Source of the DNA: Acidobacteriota bacterium
Lineage (GTDB): Bacteria; Acidobacteriota; Terriglobia; Bryobacterales; Bryobacteraceae
Assembly: GCA_025353165.1 (NCBI GenBank)
Contig: JANXRE010000084.1
Location: 1 to 37,321 of the forward strand
Direction of reading: 5' to 3'
Length of the DNA stretch: 37,321 nt
Shown: in pieces, positions 17,621 through 25,091 of the stretch
Position numbering within the stretch: the stretch's first letter is position 1
Layout of the letters: every line of letters begins with the position of its first letter
Made by a program: the position numbers and the translations under genes
The notes under the pieces: generated by a model
The model's database searches: none
What the model was told of the DNA's origin: nothing
The model's input: only the letters and a program-made list of their open reading frames with translations

Positions 17621-18814
17621 TCACCGGGCTCGCCGTTCCAACAAGCGGCGAACCGGGTAGCTGACCATGATTGCGAACACGGCGGCCAAAGTGGCGCGGA
17701 CATCGTTTAGAGTAATCGCCACAAAGAAGAATGCGCCACTTGCCAACAGACCCGCGGGAATCCAGGGGTAAAGGCGAAGCGCGAACGGGCGCGGCGTTGC
17801 CGGCTCGCGCACTCGCAGTGCGATCAGGGACGCATACGCGGAGCAGTAGAGCACGATCATGAAGACTCCCGCCATCGCCAGCAGCGCGTCGAACGTTCCA
17901 GTCGCGATGAGCGCCACTGCGAATCCGGCGGTGACAGCAGTGGCCACCCAGGGACTGCCTCCGCGGTTGACGCGCGTTGCGCCCCGCCATCTCAGAAAAT
18001 CGCGGCCCAGGCCATAGAAGATTCGCGCCCCGCCCAGCAGCGAGGCATTCGTCATGGGGAGCAGCGCAAGAAGAGAAAGGCCCACGACCAGAGAGTCTCC
18101 CCAGCCGCCCGCGATCCGCCGCGCGGCATCCGCCACGGGCAGATCAGCGCCTTTCAAATGGTCGAGGGAGAGGATGTGCAGCAGTCCGGCATTCACCAGC
18201 AGGTAGATGCTCATGACCAGCAAGACACCGAGGACGAGAGACCTCGGAACGTTGCGGACCGGGTCAACGGATTCCTCCGCAAAATAAGCGGGTTCGTACC
18301 AGCCGTCGTAGCTCACCATGATCGCGCGGAAACCGAGCACCCAGGCGCCCAGCAAAAGTGGCGTGGGCGCTCGCGGGCCCGCCACCGCCGGTCCCGCGAC
18401 CAGAAAGCAGCCGGCAATCAGCGCCAGGAAGGCGATGCACACCAGCGCGCTCAGCAGTTTTTGCAGACGCCCGCTCGCTCGAACACCGACGCACTGCAAA
18501 GCGCACAGCGCGCACGCCAACGCCAATGCGATGGGTTGTACCCAGGGATGAAGCACGGGAACGAAACGCGTGACCAACTCCGCGGAGGCGATCGCTCCGT
18601 ACGCCACGGCGGCGACATTCGCCAGCCAGTCGCACCAGCCGATGGCAAATCCGGCGGACGGTCCGAACGCCCTTTCGGCAAACACGAAAAAGCCACCGGC
18701 CCGAGGCATCATCGTCGAAAGCTCGGCGACGCAGAGCGCGCCGAGAAGGGCGTAGATCCCTCCCGCGGTCCAAATCGCCAGGATCGCCCAGTATTGCGGC
18801 AAAAGCTCCGCCAC
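17621..18814 (-). CDS. APC-superfamily amino-acid permease (N-terminus probably longer)
   Basis: From the first standard start, GTG at 18812-18814, the product is 397 residues with about eleven hydrophobic segments, and it resembles APC-type amino-acid transporters (AELSTMMPRAGGFFVFAERA; FGPSAGFAIGWCDWLANVAA; later SYDGWYEPAYFAEE). However, the same frame continues upstream for 45 codons to a TAA at 18950-18952 and reads RLQQVLGLAFGVAVAVGGTV then GVGILRRPG. This is transmembrane helix 1 with the substrate-binding Gly-rich break (GxGI). Starting at 18814 would lose that helix. No ATG, GTG or TTG lies in those 45 codons. Either a non-standard start is used or the start codon is mutated. The gene follows rluB on the same strand. 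Confidence 0.78.
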   Translation of the reverse strand: MAELLPQYWAILAIWTAGGIYALLGALCVAELSTMMPRAGGFFVFAERAFGPSAGFAIGWCDWLANVAAVAYGAIASAELVTRFVPVLHPWVQPIALALACALCALQCVGVRASGRLQKLLSALVCIAFLALIAGCFLVAGPAVAGPRAPTPLLLGAWVLGFRAIMVSYDGWYEPAYFAEESVDPVRNVPRSLVLGVLLVMSIYLLVNAGLLHILSLDHLKGADLPVADAARRIAGGWGDSLVVGLSLLALLPMTNASLLGGARIFYGLGRDFLRWRGATRVNRGGSPWVATAVTAGFAVALIATGTFDALLAMAGVFMIVLYCSAYASLIALRVREPATPRPFALRLYPWIPAGLLASGAFFFVAITLNDVRATLAAVFAIMVSYPVRRLLERRAR

Positions 18815-18954
18815 CGTCCCTGGCCGTCTGAGAATGCCGACTCCGACCGTGCCGCCGACCGCGACAGCAACGCCGAATGCCAGTCCTAAGACCTGCTGCA
18901 GGCGGCCGGGTTTGTCCGCGATTGCCGTAACCAGTGAAGGGGTGATGATTTATT

Positions 18955-19701
18955 CTAAATGCGCGGCCGCCCTAAAAGCTCTGCCCGCTCCGCATCAGCG
19001 AGGACCCGCCACTTTCCAATCTCGAGCGATCCGATCTGAATCGGCCCGATCGCCGTGCGCACCAGCTTTAACACCTTGCCGCCGACCGCTTCGATCATGC
19101 GGCGCACCTGCCGGTTCCTTCCTTCCGTGATGGTCAGTTCGATGAAGGTGTATTTCGCCGAGTCGCGAATCCGCTTGACCTGGGCGGGGCGCGTGGGACC
19201 GTCCGACAGCTCCACTCCGTTGCGGAGCCGTTCCAGATCGCCCTCGCTGAGCAGCGTGGACGTCTTGACCAGATAGGTTTTCGGAATCTCGTGGCCGGGG
19301 TTGGTGACGCGCTCGGCAAAAGCGTTATCGTTGGTGAGGAGCAGGAGGCCGCTCGTATCCTGGTCGAGCCGGCCCACGGTTCCCACGAACGAATCGACGC
19401 CATCGAGGAGGTCGTATACGGTTGGCCGGCCCTCGGGATCCCGGTAAGTCGTGATGTATCCTGTGGGCTTGTAGAGCAGAATGTAAAGCATTCTTCCCGG
19501 CTTCACCGGCTTGCCGTCAAGCGTAACCCGGTCGCGCTCCAGGTCCACCCAATGATCGGGAGTCTGAATAACCTTCCCGTTCACGCGAACCCGGCCGGCT
19601 CCGATCCAGCTTCGGGCCTCAGTCCGCGAGCCCAGCCCCGCTTTCGAAATCACGCGCTCCAACGTCTTCACCGTGCGGTCTCCGGGCGGAGGCTTCGTCA
19701 T
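18955..19701 (-). CDS. Pseudouridine synthase, RluB/RsuA family
   Basis: The 248-residue protein has an N-terminal S4 RNA-binding domain (LERVISKAGLGSRTEARSWI, residues 14-33) followed by the RsuA/RluB catalytic domain. The active-site stretch is GRLDQDTSGLLLLTND with Asp113. Other matches are NRQVRRMIEAVGGKVLKLVR. This family isomerises uridine in rRNA; RluB acts on the large-subunit rRNA and RsuA on the small one, and length plus the IGPIQIGSLEIGKWR region favour the RluB side without proof. It is divergent from the hutI-like gene, with 58 bases between the starts. The permease frame opens just six bases after its stop. Confidence 0.88.
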   Translation of the reverse strand: MTKPPPGDRTVKTLERVISKAGLGSRTEARSWIGAGRVRVNGKVIQTPDHWVDLERDRVTLDGKPVKPGRMLYILLYKPTGYITTYRDPEGRPTVYDLLDGVDSFVGTVGRLDQDTSGLLLLTNDNAFAERVTNPGHEIPKTYLVKTSTLLSEGDLERLRNGVELSDGPTRPAQVKRIRDSAKYTFIELTITEGRNRQVRRMIEAVGGKVLKLVRTAIGPIQIGSLEIGKWRVLADAERAELLGRPRI

Positions 19702-19759
19702 CTGATGACATCTTCACACAGGCATTTCGGAGCGAAGGGTATGAAAGAATCGATCAGCA

Positions 19760-20863
19760 GTGCAACGCCGCGTGTTAATCCATGGAGCAAGGCAGTTACT
19801 CACGCTACGCGGCCCCGGGCCGAAGCGCGGGGCGGACCTATCGCAACTTCACCTCATCGAGGACGGCGCGGTCCTGATAGAGGACGGGAAGATAATAGAG
19901 GTCGGATCGTCGCGCCGTTTGGAGAACCTCGCTGCGGCCAAGCGAGCTCTGGTGATTGCGGCCAACGGCTGCGTGGTCATGCCGGCCTTCGTGGATTCCG
20001 GCACCGCATCCTTGCGGGCGCCCATGACGAGTCACGAAGCCGCAAGCGCGCCGCGTCTCCGCCGCGAGGGGGAGAGCACTCTTGCGGGAATGCTTAAGCA
20101 TGGAACGGCTACCGTGGAGACAAAGGGAACGGACGTCCGCAACCTGCGGATTATCTCGCAGATGGAATCTCCGATTGAAATTATCCCGACGCTGGAGTTA
20201 GACGGTGGCGGCACCGACGAACTGCTCTCGACCGTTCGGCGGCGTGGACTGGCGCGTTTCGTTCAGGTCCGGATCGGCGGCGACGAAACCGCACTCGACG
20301 CGGTCCGGCGAGCCAGCGCGTTCGGATTCGACATTCGTGCGGCAGCGGAGGAGTCCGGTAGCTGTTTCCAATGCGCGTTGAATTTGGGCCTGCAAGCCGT
20401 CATCCACCTAAACAGGATTCGAGATTCGGAAATCACCGCATTGGCCCTGTCGCATGCGGTGGCCGTTCTTACGCCCGGCAGGGTATTTCACCAGGGAACC
20501 GGAGTCTATCCGCCGGCACGGGCACTCATCGATCGGGGTGCGGCGATCGCGCTCGCGACGGGATACGGACCTGCGACCAATCCGAGTTACAGCATGGGCG
20601 TGGCCGTCTCCCTGGCCTGCCGGCAGATGGCTCTGTCGCCGGCCGAAGCCGTAGCCGCGGCGACTATCAACGCGGCCCATGCGCTGGGAATCGGAAGCCG
20701 CGCCGGTTCGATCGAACCCGGGAAACAGGCCGATATCCTGATCCTCAGCGCCCACGACTACCGGGCGTTGGCGTGGGAATTCGGAATTAATCTGGTCGCC
20801 CTGGTCATGAAGAACGGCGAAATCGTTTACGATGCGGGGAGGTCGTCATGGACGGACAACTGA
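19760..20863 (+). CDS. Imidazolonepropionase (HutI) homologue lacking metal-binding residues
   Basis: The 367-residue protein has HutI architecture: VLIHGARQLLTLRGP, IEDGAVLIEDGKI, then near the end PPARALIDRGAAIALAT, AATINAAHALGIGSRAGSIE and PGKQADILIL. HutI opens the imidazolone ring in histidine breakdown using a bound metal. Here the expected PGFVDxHTH is PAFVDSGTA (75-83), the HADEF position reads IRAAAEE, the second-His region reads VIHLNRI, and the late metal Asp of ALATDFNPG is replaced in ALATGYGP (Gly268). It is about 40 residues shorter than active enzymes. The frame is open throughout, so it may be a pseudoenzyme rather than debris. It starts with GTG and overlaps ftcD by 16 bases. 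Confidence 0.8.
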   Translation: MQRRVLIHGARQLLTLRGPGPKRGADLSQLHLIEDGAVLIEDGKIIEVGSSRRLENLAAAKRALVIAANGCVVMPAFVDSGTASLRAPMTSHEAASAPRLRREGESTLAGMLKHGTATVETKGTDVRNLRIISQMESPIEIIPTLELDGGGTDELLSTVRRRGLARFVQVRIGGDETALDAVRRASAFGFDIRAAAEESGSCFQCALNLGLQAVIHLNRIRDSEITALALSHAVAVLTPGRVFHQGTGVYPPARALIDRGAAIALATGYGPATNPSYSMGVAVSLACRQMALSPAEAVAAATINAAHALGIGSRAGSIEPGKQADILILSAHDYRALAWEFGINLVALVMKNGEIVYDAGRSSWTDN

Positions 20864-21720
20864 TCGAGTGCGTTCCGAATTTCTCCGAGGGAAGAGACCG
20901 GCGGGTGGTGGATGCGATCGTGCGTGCGATTGCCGGTGTTGCCGGCGTGGCGCTTTTGGCGCACGAGTCGGACGTCGATCACAACCGCTCCGTCGCGACT
21001 TTCGCGGGCGAACCGTCCTCGGTCTTGGAAGGGGCGCTGCGCGGAATCGAGCAGGCGGTTCTGAGGATCGACCTTCGACGGCATGACGGCGTGCACCCCC
21101 GCATCGGAGCGGCGGACGTCGTGCCGTTCGTGCCGGTCGGCGGAATCACGCTTGAGCAAACGGCCGGGATCGCGCACGAGGCCGGGCAGGAGATTCTGCG
21201 CCAACTGGGCGTGCCGGTGTATTTCTACGAGGCCGCGGCTTTGCGGCCGGAGTGCCGCCGCCTGGAAATGGTGCGGCGCGGAGGACTGGCACCGGATCTC
21301 GGCGGTCCGGGAATGCATCCGAGCGCCGGGGCCTGCATCGTCGGAGCGCGCAATTTCCTGATCGCGTTTAATGTGAACTTGAGATCGGACGATCTCAACG
21401 CGGCGCGCGCTATCGCCCGCCGCGTTCGTGCATCGGCGGGAGGGCTGCCGACAGTCAAAGCGATCGGCGTGCCGCTGCCATCGCGGGGCATCGTGCAGGT
21501 GTCAATGAATCTGACGGACTTCGGCACGGTCGGGATTTACGAAGCATTCCAGGCGGTGGAGCGCGAGGCTCGCGAGCGAGGCATCGAGGTGGAGGCGGCG
21601 GAACTGGTCGGCCTGATTCCGAAGAAAGCGCTGGAAGGCGGCGATCCGGCGTCCCTCCGATTTCAGGATTTCGGTCCGCACCGCGTGCTGGAAGACCGGA
21701 TCGCGCAGGCCGCATCGTAG
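20848..21720 (+). CDS. ftcD: Glutamate formimidoyltransferase
   Basis: The 290-residue cytosolic enzyme moves the formimino group of N-formiminoglutamate to tetrahydrofolate, the last stage of one branch of histidine degradation. Matching segments are IECVPNFSEGRDRRVVDAI, SDVDHNRSVATFAG, the RRHDGVHPRIGAADVVPFVP active-site region (77-96), GVPVYFYEAAA and ARNFLIAFNVNL. Length equals that of the transferase domain alone; the cyclodeaminase domain of the bifunctional form is absent. GGGAGG just upstream (20837-20842) is a good ribosome binding site although it lies in the hutI-like gene. The close coupling argues that the HutI-like partner is still relevant to histidine or folate one-carbon metabolism. 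Confidence 0.92.
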   Translation: MDGQLIECVPNFSEGRDRRVVDAIVRAIAGVAGVALLAHESDVDHNRSVATFAGEPSSVLEGALRGIEQAVLRIDLRRHDGVHPRIGAADVVPFVPVGGITLEQTAGIAHEAGQEILRQLGVPVYFYEAAALRPECRRLEMVRRGGLAPDLGGPGMHPSAGACIVGARNFLIAFNVNLRSDDLNAARAIARRVRASAGGLPTVKAIGVPLPSRGIVQVSMNLTDFGTVGIYEAFQAVEREARERGIEVEAAELVGLIPKKALEGGDPASLRFQDFGPHRVLEDRIAQAAS

Positions 21721-21721
21721 A

Positions 21722-22615
21722 ATGGGATCAGTGCTGGTACCTGTGAATTCAATCGCGGGGAGTGCGGCGCCCAAGCGCCCGGAATGGCTGCGCGCGCCCG
21801 CTCCAGTCGGCAACAATTACACCGAGCTCAAGCGGCTGGTGACGGACCTTCGCCTGCACACCGTTTGCGAGAGCGCGGCCTGTCCCAACATCGGCGAGTG
21901 CTGGAACCACCGCACTGCCACGTTCATGATCCTCGGCAACGTCTGCACGCGGCGGTGCGGGTTCTGCGCGGTTCAGAAAGGCCCTCCGCTGCCGGTGGAC
22001 TTCGACGAACCCCGGCGAGTGGCGGAGGCCTGCGCCATTCTCGGGTTGAAGTTCGCGGTGATCACCAGCGTGAATCGCGACGATCGCAAGGACGGCGGCG
22101 CGGAGTTGTTCGCGTCGACGATTCGGGCCATTCGCGAACGTGTTCCGGGTTGCGGCGTCGAAGTGCTCATCCCGGATTTCCAGGGTTCGCACGACGCCAT
22201 GGATATCGTGCTCGATGCCAGTCCCGACGTGCTGAATCACAACACCGAAACGGTACCCCGGCTTTATCGGCAGGTTCGCCTGGGCGCGCGCTATGAGCGG
22301 TCCCTCGACATGCTCGGATACGCGAAACGAACCCATTCGGAGATCCCAACCAAGTCCGGCCTGATGCTGGGCCTGGGTGAAAACAACGAAGAGGTGATAC
22401 AGGTGATGCGCGACCTGCGCGGGCGGGGCGTCGATATCCTAACACTTGGACAATACCTCCGGCCGTCGCCGAAACACCTGCCGATCATCCGCTATGTTCC
22501 GGTGGGCGAATTCGCGGAGTACAAACGTCTCGGCCTCGAAATGGGATTCCGTCACGTCGAGTCGGGACCGCTGGTGCGCAGTTCCTACCACGCCTCAGAC
22601 GCCGCGCGCGGATGA
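21722..22615 (+). CDS. lipA: Lipoyl synthase
   Basis: The 297-residue radical-SAM enzyme inserts two sulfurs into protein-bound octanoyl groups to form lipoate. It carries both required iron-sulfur motifs: the auxiliary cluster Cys49, Cys54, Cys60 in CESAACPNIGEC, and the radical-SAM cluster Cys75, Cys79, Cys82 in CTRRCGFC. The C-terminal RSSYHA supplies the conserved Ser ligand region. Length is typical. The ATG is one base after the ftcD stop, and the stop overlaps the next gene's start (ATGA), so it is within the operon. No lipB is seen nearby. Confidence 0.96.
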   Translation: MGSVLVPVNSIAGSAAPKRPEWLRAPAPVGNNYTELKRLVTDLRLHTVCESAACPNIGECWNHRTATFMILGNVCTRRCGFCAVQKGPPLPVDFDEPRRVAEACAILGLKFAVITSVNRDDRKDGGAELFASTIRAIRERVPGCGVEVLIPDFQGSHDAMDIVLDASPDVLNHNTETVPRLYRQVRLGARYERSLDMLGYAKRTHSEIPTKSGLMLGLGENNEEVIQVMRDLRGRGVDILTLGQYLRPSPKHLPIIRYVPVGEFAEYKRLGLEMGFRHVESGPLVRSSYHASDAARG

Positions 22616-23544
22616 CTGCGCGCATCGTCCTGCCCATTCCCTTCGAACTGGACCACGTCAACGTCTATCTGGTCCGCGAGGGGGATGGATGGCTGCTGAT
22701 CGACTCGGGCATCGACAGCGACGCCTGCTTCGACGCGCTGGCGGCGGGGCTGGCCTCGCACCAGATTGCGATCGCTGCGATCCGCACCATCGTGCTCACA
22801 CACATGCATCCCGACCACATTGGCCTCGCGTCGCGATTGATTGGGATGAGCGGCGCGCGGCTGTTGATGCACCGGGCGGAGCTGGGGCATTTGCGGTCCT
22901 TGATCGCGGGAACCGATGACACGGCGGAGGAAGGGCTCCGGCTGGGCGGAGTTCCGGCGGTTCTTCGGAGCAAGATCAAGCAGGCGGTCGGTTTCGTCCG
23001 CGACAGCCTTCAATCGCTGCATCCGGACTGGATCCTCGAGGGCGGCGAAACGATCGAGACTGGACACGAGCCGTACGAAGTGGTTTGGACTCCGGGTCAT
23101 TCGCCGGGTCATATCTGCCTGTACGGAAAACAGTCGAGACTGCTGTTTTCCGGCGACCACATCCTCCCCGACATCACGCCGAACATCTCCTGGCAGCCGG
23201 GGCGCGACATGCTGGCCGAGTTTCTGGCATCGTTGAGGAAACTGGAGCCGTACGACATCGACCTGATTCTGCCGTCGCACGGCGATCCGTTCGACGGGCA
23301 TCGCGAGTGGATCGCGGACACGATCCGGCATCACGGCGATCGTTCCAACAAGATTCTGTCGCTTTTGCAGGCGGAATCCCAGACCGCGCACGAGCTGGTC
23401 GCGGGCCTGTGGCCAGGACGATTCGGTCCGTTCCATCATTACTTCGCGGTGTTCGAGGTTCTGGCGCATCTGGAATACATGCGGCGGGATGGATTCGTGA
23501 AAATGCGCGACACCCCCGATGGGAGCGCCGTCTGGGCTGTGTGA
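22612..23544 (+). CDS. MBL-fold metallo-hydrolase with C-terminal winged-helix part
   Basis: The 310-residue protein has the metallo-beta-lactamase zinc ligands: His64, His66, Asp68 and His69 in LTHMHPDHIGL, then His in TPGHSPGHICLYG, Asp in LFSGDHILPDI and His in LPSHGDPF. The last 70 residues (RSNKILSLLQAESQTAHELV and VFEVLAHLEYMRRDGFV) look like the winged-helix tail of LACTB2-type hydrolases. Substrates of this subgroup vary (nucleic acids, thioesters, glyoxalase-like), so none is assigned. It overlaps lipA by four bases and ends directly against a remnant of a second nuoH 3' end. A degenerate copy of its own last 31 codons lies at 23672-23764. Confidence 0.9.
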   Translation: MTARIVLPIPFELDHVNVYLVREGDGWLLIDSGIDSDACFDALAAGLASHQIAIAAIRTIVLTHMHPDHIGLASRLIGMSGARLLMHRAELGHLRSLIAGTDDTAEEGLRLGGVPAVLRSKIKQAVGFVRDSLQSLHPDWILEGGETIETGHEPYEVVWTPGHSPGHICLYGKQSRLLFSGDHILPDITPNISWQPGRDMLAEFLASLRKLEPYDIDLILPSHGDPFDGHREWIADTIRHHGDRSNKILSLLQAESQTAHELVAGLWPGRFGPFHHYFAVFEVLAHLEYMRRDGFVKMRDTPDGSAVWAV

Positions 23545-23655
23545 CTAGCCGCGGGCGACGCCGATCGGCGCATTCACCAGCACGCAACCGAGCGCGATGG
23601 GGATCGTCCATTTCCAGCCGATGTTCATCAACTGGTCGTGGGGGAAACGGGTCAG
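23545..23655 (-). pseudogene. Remnant copy of the nuoH 3' end
   Basis: The minus strand reads RFPHDQLMNIGWKWTIPIAL then GCVLVNAPIGVARG and TAG at 23545-23547. The intact nuoH downstream ends RFRYDQLMNIGWKWMIPIAL, GSVLINAIIGVARGN. The remnant therefore aligns with roughly the last 35 codons of NuoH at clear but reduced identity. It begins at the base after the MBL gene's stop. It has no upstream NuoH sequence and cannot encode a protein. Confidence 0.9.
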
Positions 23656-23671
23656 GCTGATCCGATTGCGA

Positions 23672-23764
23672 TTCCAGGTGCTCGCGTACCTGGAGCACTT
23701 GAGGCGGAATGGCTTCGTGCAAGCGCACGACTAGCCGGATGGGGCCGCGGCGTGGGCTGCTTGA
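23672..23764 (+). pseudogene. Remnant copy of the MBL-hydrolase 3' end
   Basis: Read from 23672 the plus strand gives FQVLAYLEHLRRNGFVQAHD, a TAG, PDGAAAWAA and TGA. The intact MBL gene ends FEVLAHLEYMRRDGFVKMRD, T, PDGSAVWAV and TGA. The alignment is collinear over 30 codons with one in-frame stop in place of Thr. It follows the nuoH remnant and precedes the intact nuoH, completing the duplicated arrangement. Confidence 0.88.
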
Positions 23765-23905
23765 GCGGGCTGTAGGGTCCGTCACTTAATGTACGTGCTG
23801 TTTCGCGACTCTTCGCGACACTATTTTCCGCCCGGCCCGCCAAGCGTCGCCAAGAGTGGCGACGCGGCACGCACGAGTGCGTGCGCCACGTTTCGTGACA
23901 TCTCC
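23765..23905. other. Non-coding gap before nuoH, holding repeat copy 5
   Basis: This 141-base gap between the MBL remnant and the nuoH stop has no gene. TCGCGA occurs twice (23803-23808, 23813-23818) four bases apart and could form a small hairpin; the 47-bp repeat lies at 23844-23890. By contrast the other MBL/nuoH junction has no gap at all, so this stretch probably entered after the duplication. Confidence 0.6.
23844..23890 (+). repeat. 47-bp double-hairpin repeat, copy 5
   Basis: Both hairpins are perfect and match copies 1 and 3. It lies 15 bases beyond the nuoH stop, in the convergent gap, in the same orientation as the other four. Confidence 0.92.
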
Positions 23906-25087
23906 TTAGTTGCCGCGGGCTACACCGATGATTGCGTTGATCAACACGCTGCCGAGCGCGATGGGGATCATCCATTTCCAGCCGATGTTCATCAACTGGT
24001 CGTAGCGGAACCGCGGGAACGTACCGCGAATCCAGATCAGCAAATAGATAATCAGGGCCGCCTTGAACAGGAACCAGAAGATTCCGCCAATGGCCGGATT
24101 GATCGCCGGCACCGCGAATACGAGTCCACAGATCACGAGCGTAGCCGCAAGCACCAGCAGGAACACGCGCTGCCATCGGAGCTTCAGCCGACGCATCATC
24201 GGCACGCAGAGCAGACCGGAGCCCACGAACAGGACGATCGGCACGCCGTAGTTCATCGGAATCTCAAGCCAGCCCACGCTAGGAAAGGGCCGGAGCCAGC
24301 CGCCGAGGAACAACGTCACCACCACACACGCCATCACGAACACCGCGGAATACTCACTGAGCATGTAAAGCGCCCAGCGGAACCCGCTGTATTCGGTGTG
24401 GTAACCGGCCACCAGTTCCGACTCGGCTTCCGGCAGATCGAACGGAATGCGGTTGGTTTCGGCGATCGACGAAACCAGGTAGACCACGAACGGCACCAGC
24501 ATGAATCCGAAATTGTCGAACGCGAACCAGACGTGGCGGGTCTCCTGCGCCTGGACAATCCGCACCATGCTGAGCGAGCCGGCGGCCATCACGGCGGAAA
24601 GGGCCGCGAGGGAGAGCGCCACTTCATAGCTGACAAGCTGCGCGGCGCTGCGAAGCCCGCCCAGCAACGAGTAATGCGAGTTCGACGACCAGCCGCCCAG
24701 AATGATGCCGAACACCCCGATCGCGGACATCGCCGAGATGATCAACAGTCCGACGTTCACGTCCGCCACGCGGATTGCGGCGGTGAAGGGCAGCACCGTG
24801 AAGCACGAAAGAGCCGTGAAGCACGAGATGCATGGGGCCATCCAGAAAATGGCCTTGTCCGCGTCCGCCGGGACAATGTCTTCCTTGAGCAGCAGTTTCA
24901 ACGCGTCGGCGATGGGCTGCAGGAATCCGTGCGGCCCCACGCGCATCGGCCCCAGGCGGACCTGGATGTCGGCGAGCACTTTCCGCTCCACCAGTACGAG
25001 GTATCCGGCGACGAGCGGAAATGCCGCAATGATGATCAGCGTCAAAAGCACCGGCATGAACAGCGGATTGGACGTGATGGCTTGCAT
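23906..25087 (-). CDS. nuoH: NADH-quinone oxidoreductase subunit H
   Basis: The 393-residue membrane subunit forms much of the quinone-access channel of complex I. Conserved stretches are VLVERKVLADIQVRLGPMRV, GPHGFLQPIADALKLLLKED, the loop SSIAETNRIPFDLPEAESEL with VAGYHTEYSG, and the C-terminal RYDQLMNIGWKWMIP. About eight hydrophobic segments are seen. It is the last gene of the nuo run, four bases after nuoN, whereas nuoH normally sits between nuoD/G and nuoI. Its 3' end has been duplicated beyond the gene. Confidence 0.97.
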   Translation of the reverse strand: MQAITSNPLFMPVLLTLIIIAAFPLVAGYLVLVERKVLADIQVRLGPMRVGPHGFLQPIADALKLLLKEDIVPADADKAIFWMAPCISCFTALSCFTVLPFTAAIRVADVNVGLLIISAMSAIGVFGIILGGWSSNSHYSLLGGLRSAAQLVSYEVALSLAALSAVMAAGSLSMVRIVQAQETRHVWFAFDNFGFMLVPFVVYLVSSIAETNRIPFDLPEAESELVAGYHTEYSGFRWALYMLSEYSAVFVMACVVVTLFLGGWLRPFPSVGWLEIPMNYGVPIVLFVGSGLLCVPMMRRLKLRWQRVFLLVLAATLVICGLVFAVPAINPAIGGIFWFLFKAALIIYLLIWIRGTFPRFRYDQLMNIGWKWMIPIALGSVLINAIIGVARGN

Positions 25088-25091
25088 GGTT

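Noticed and set aside
17608-17650. NGEP and MRDT strings just before GHDFELAAGF that might be the FdhD N-terminus
   Set aside because: NGEP is an out-of-frame reading of the permease C-terminus and the following 18 codons do not match FdhD, so I do not extend the pseudogene there.
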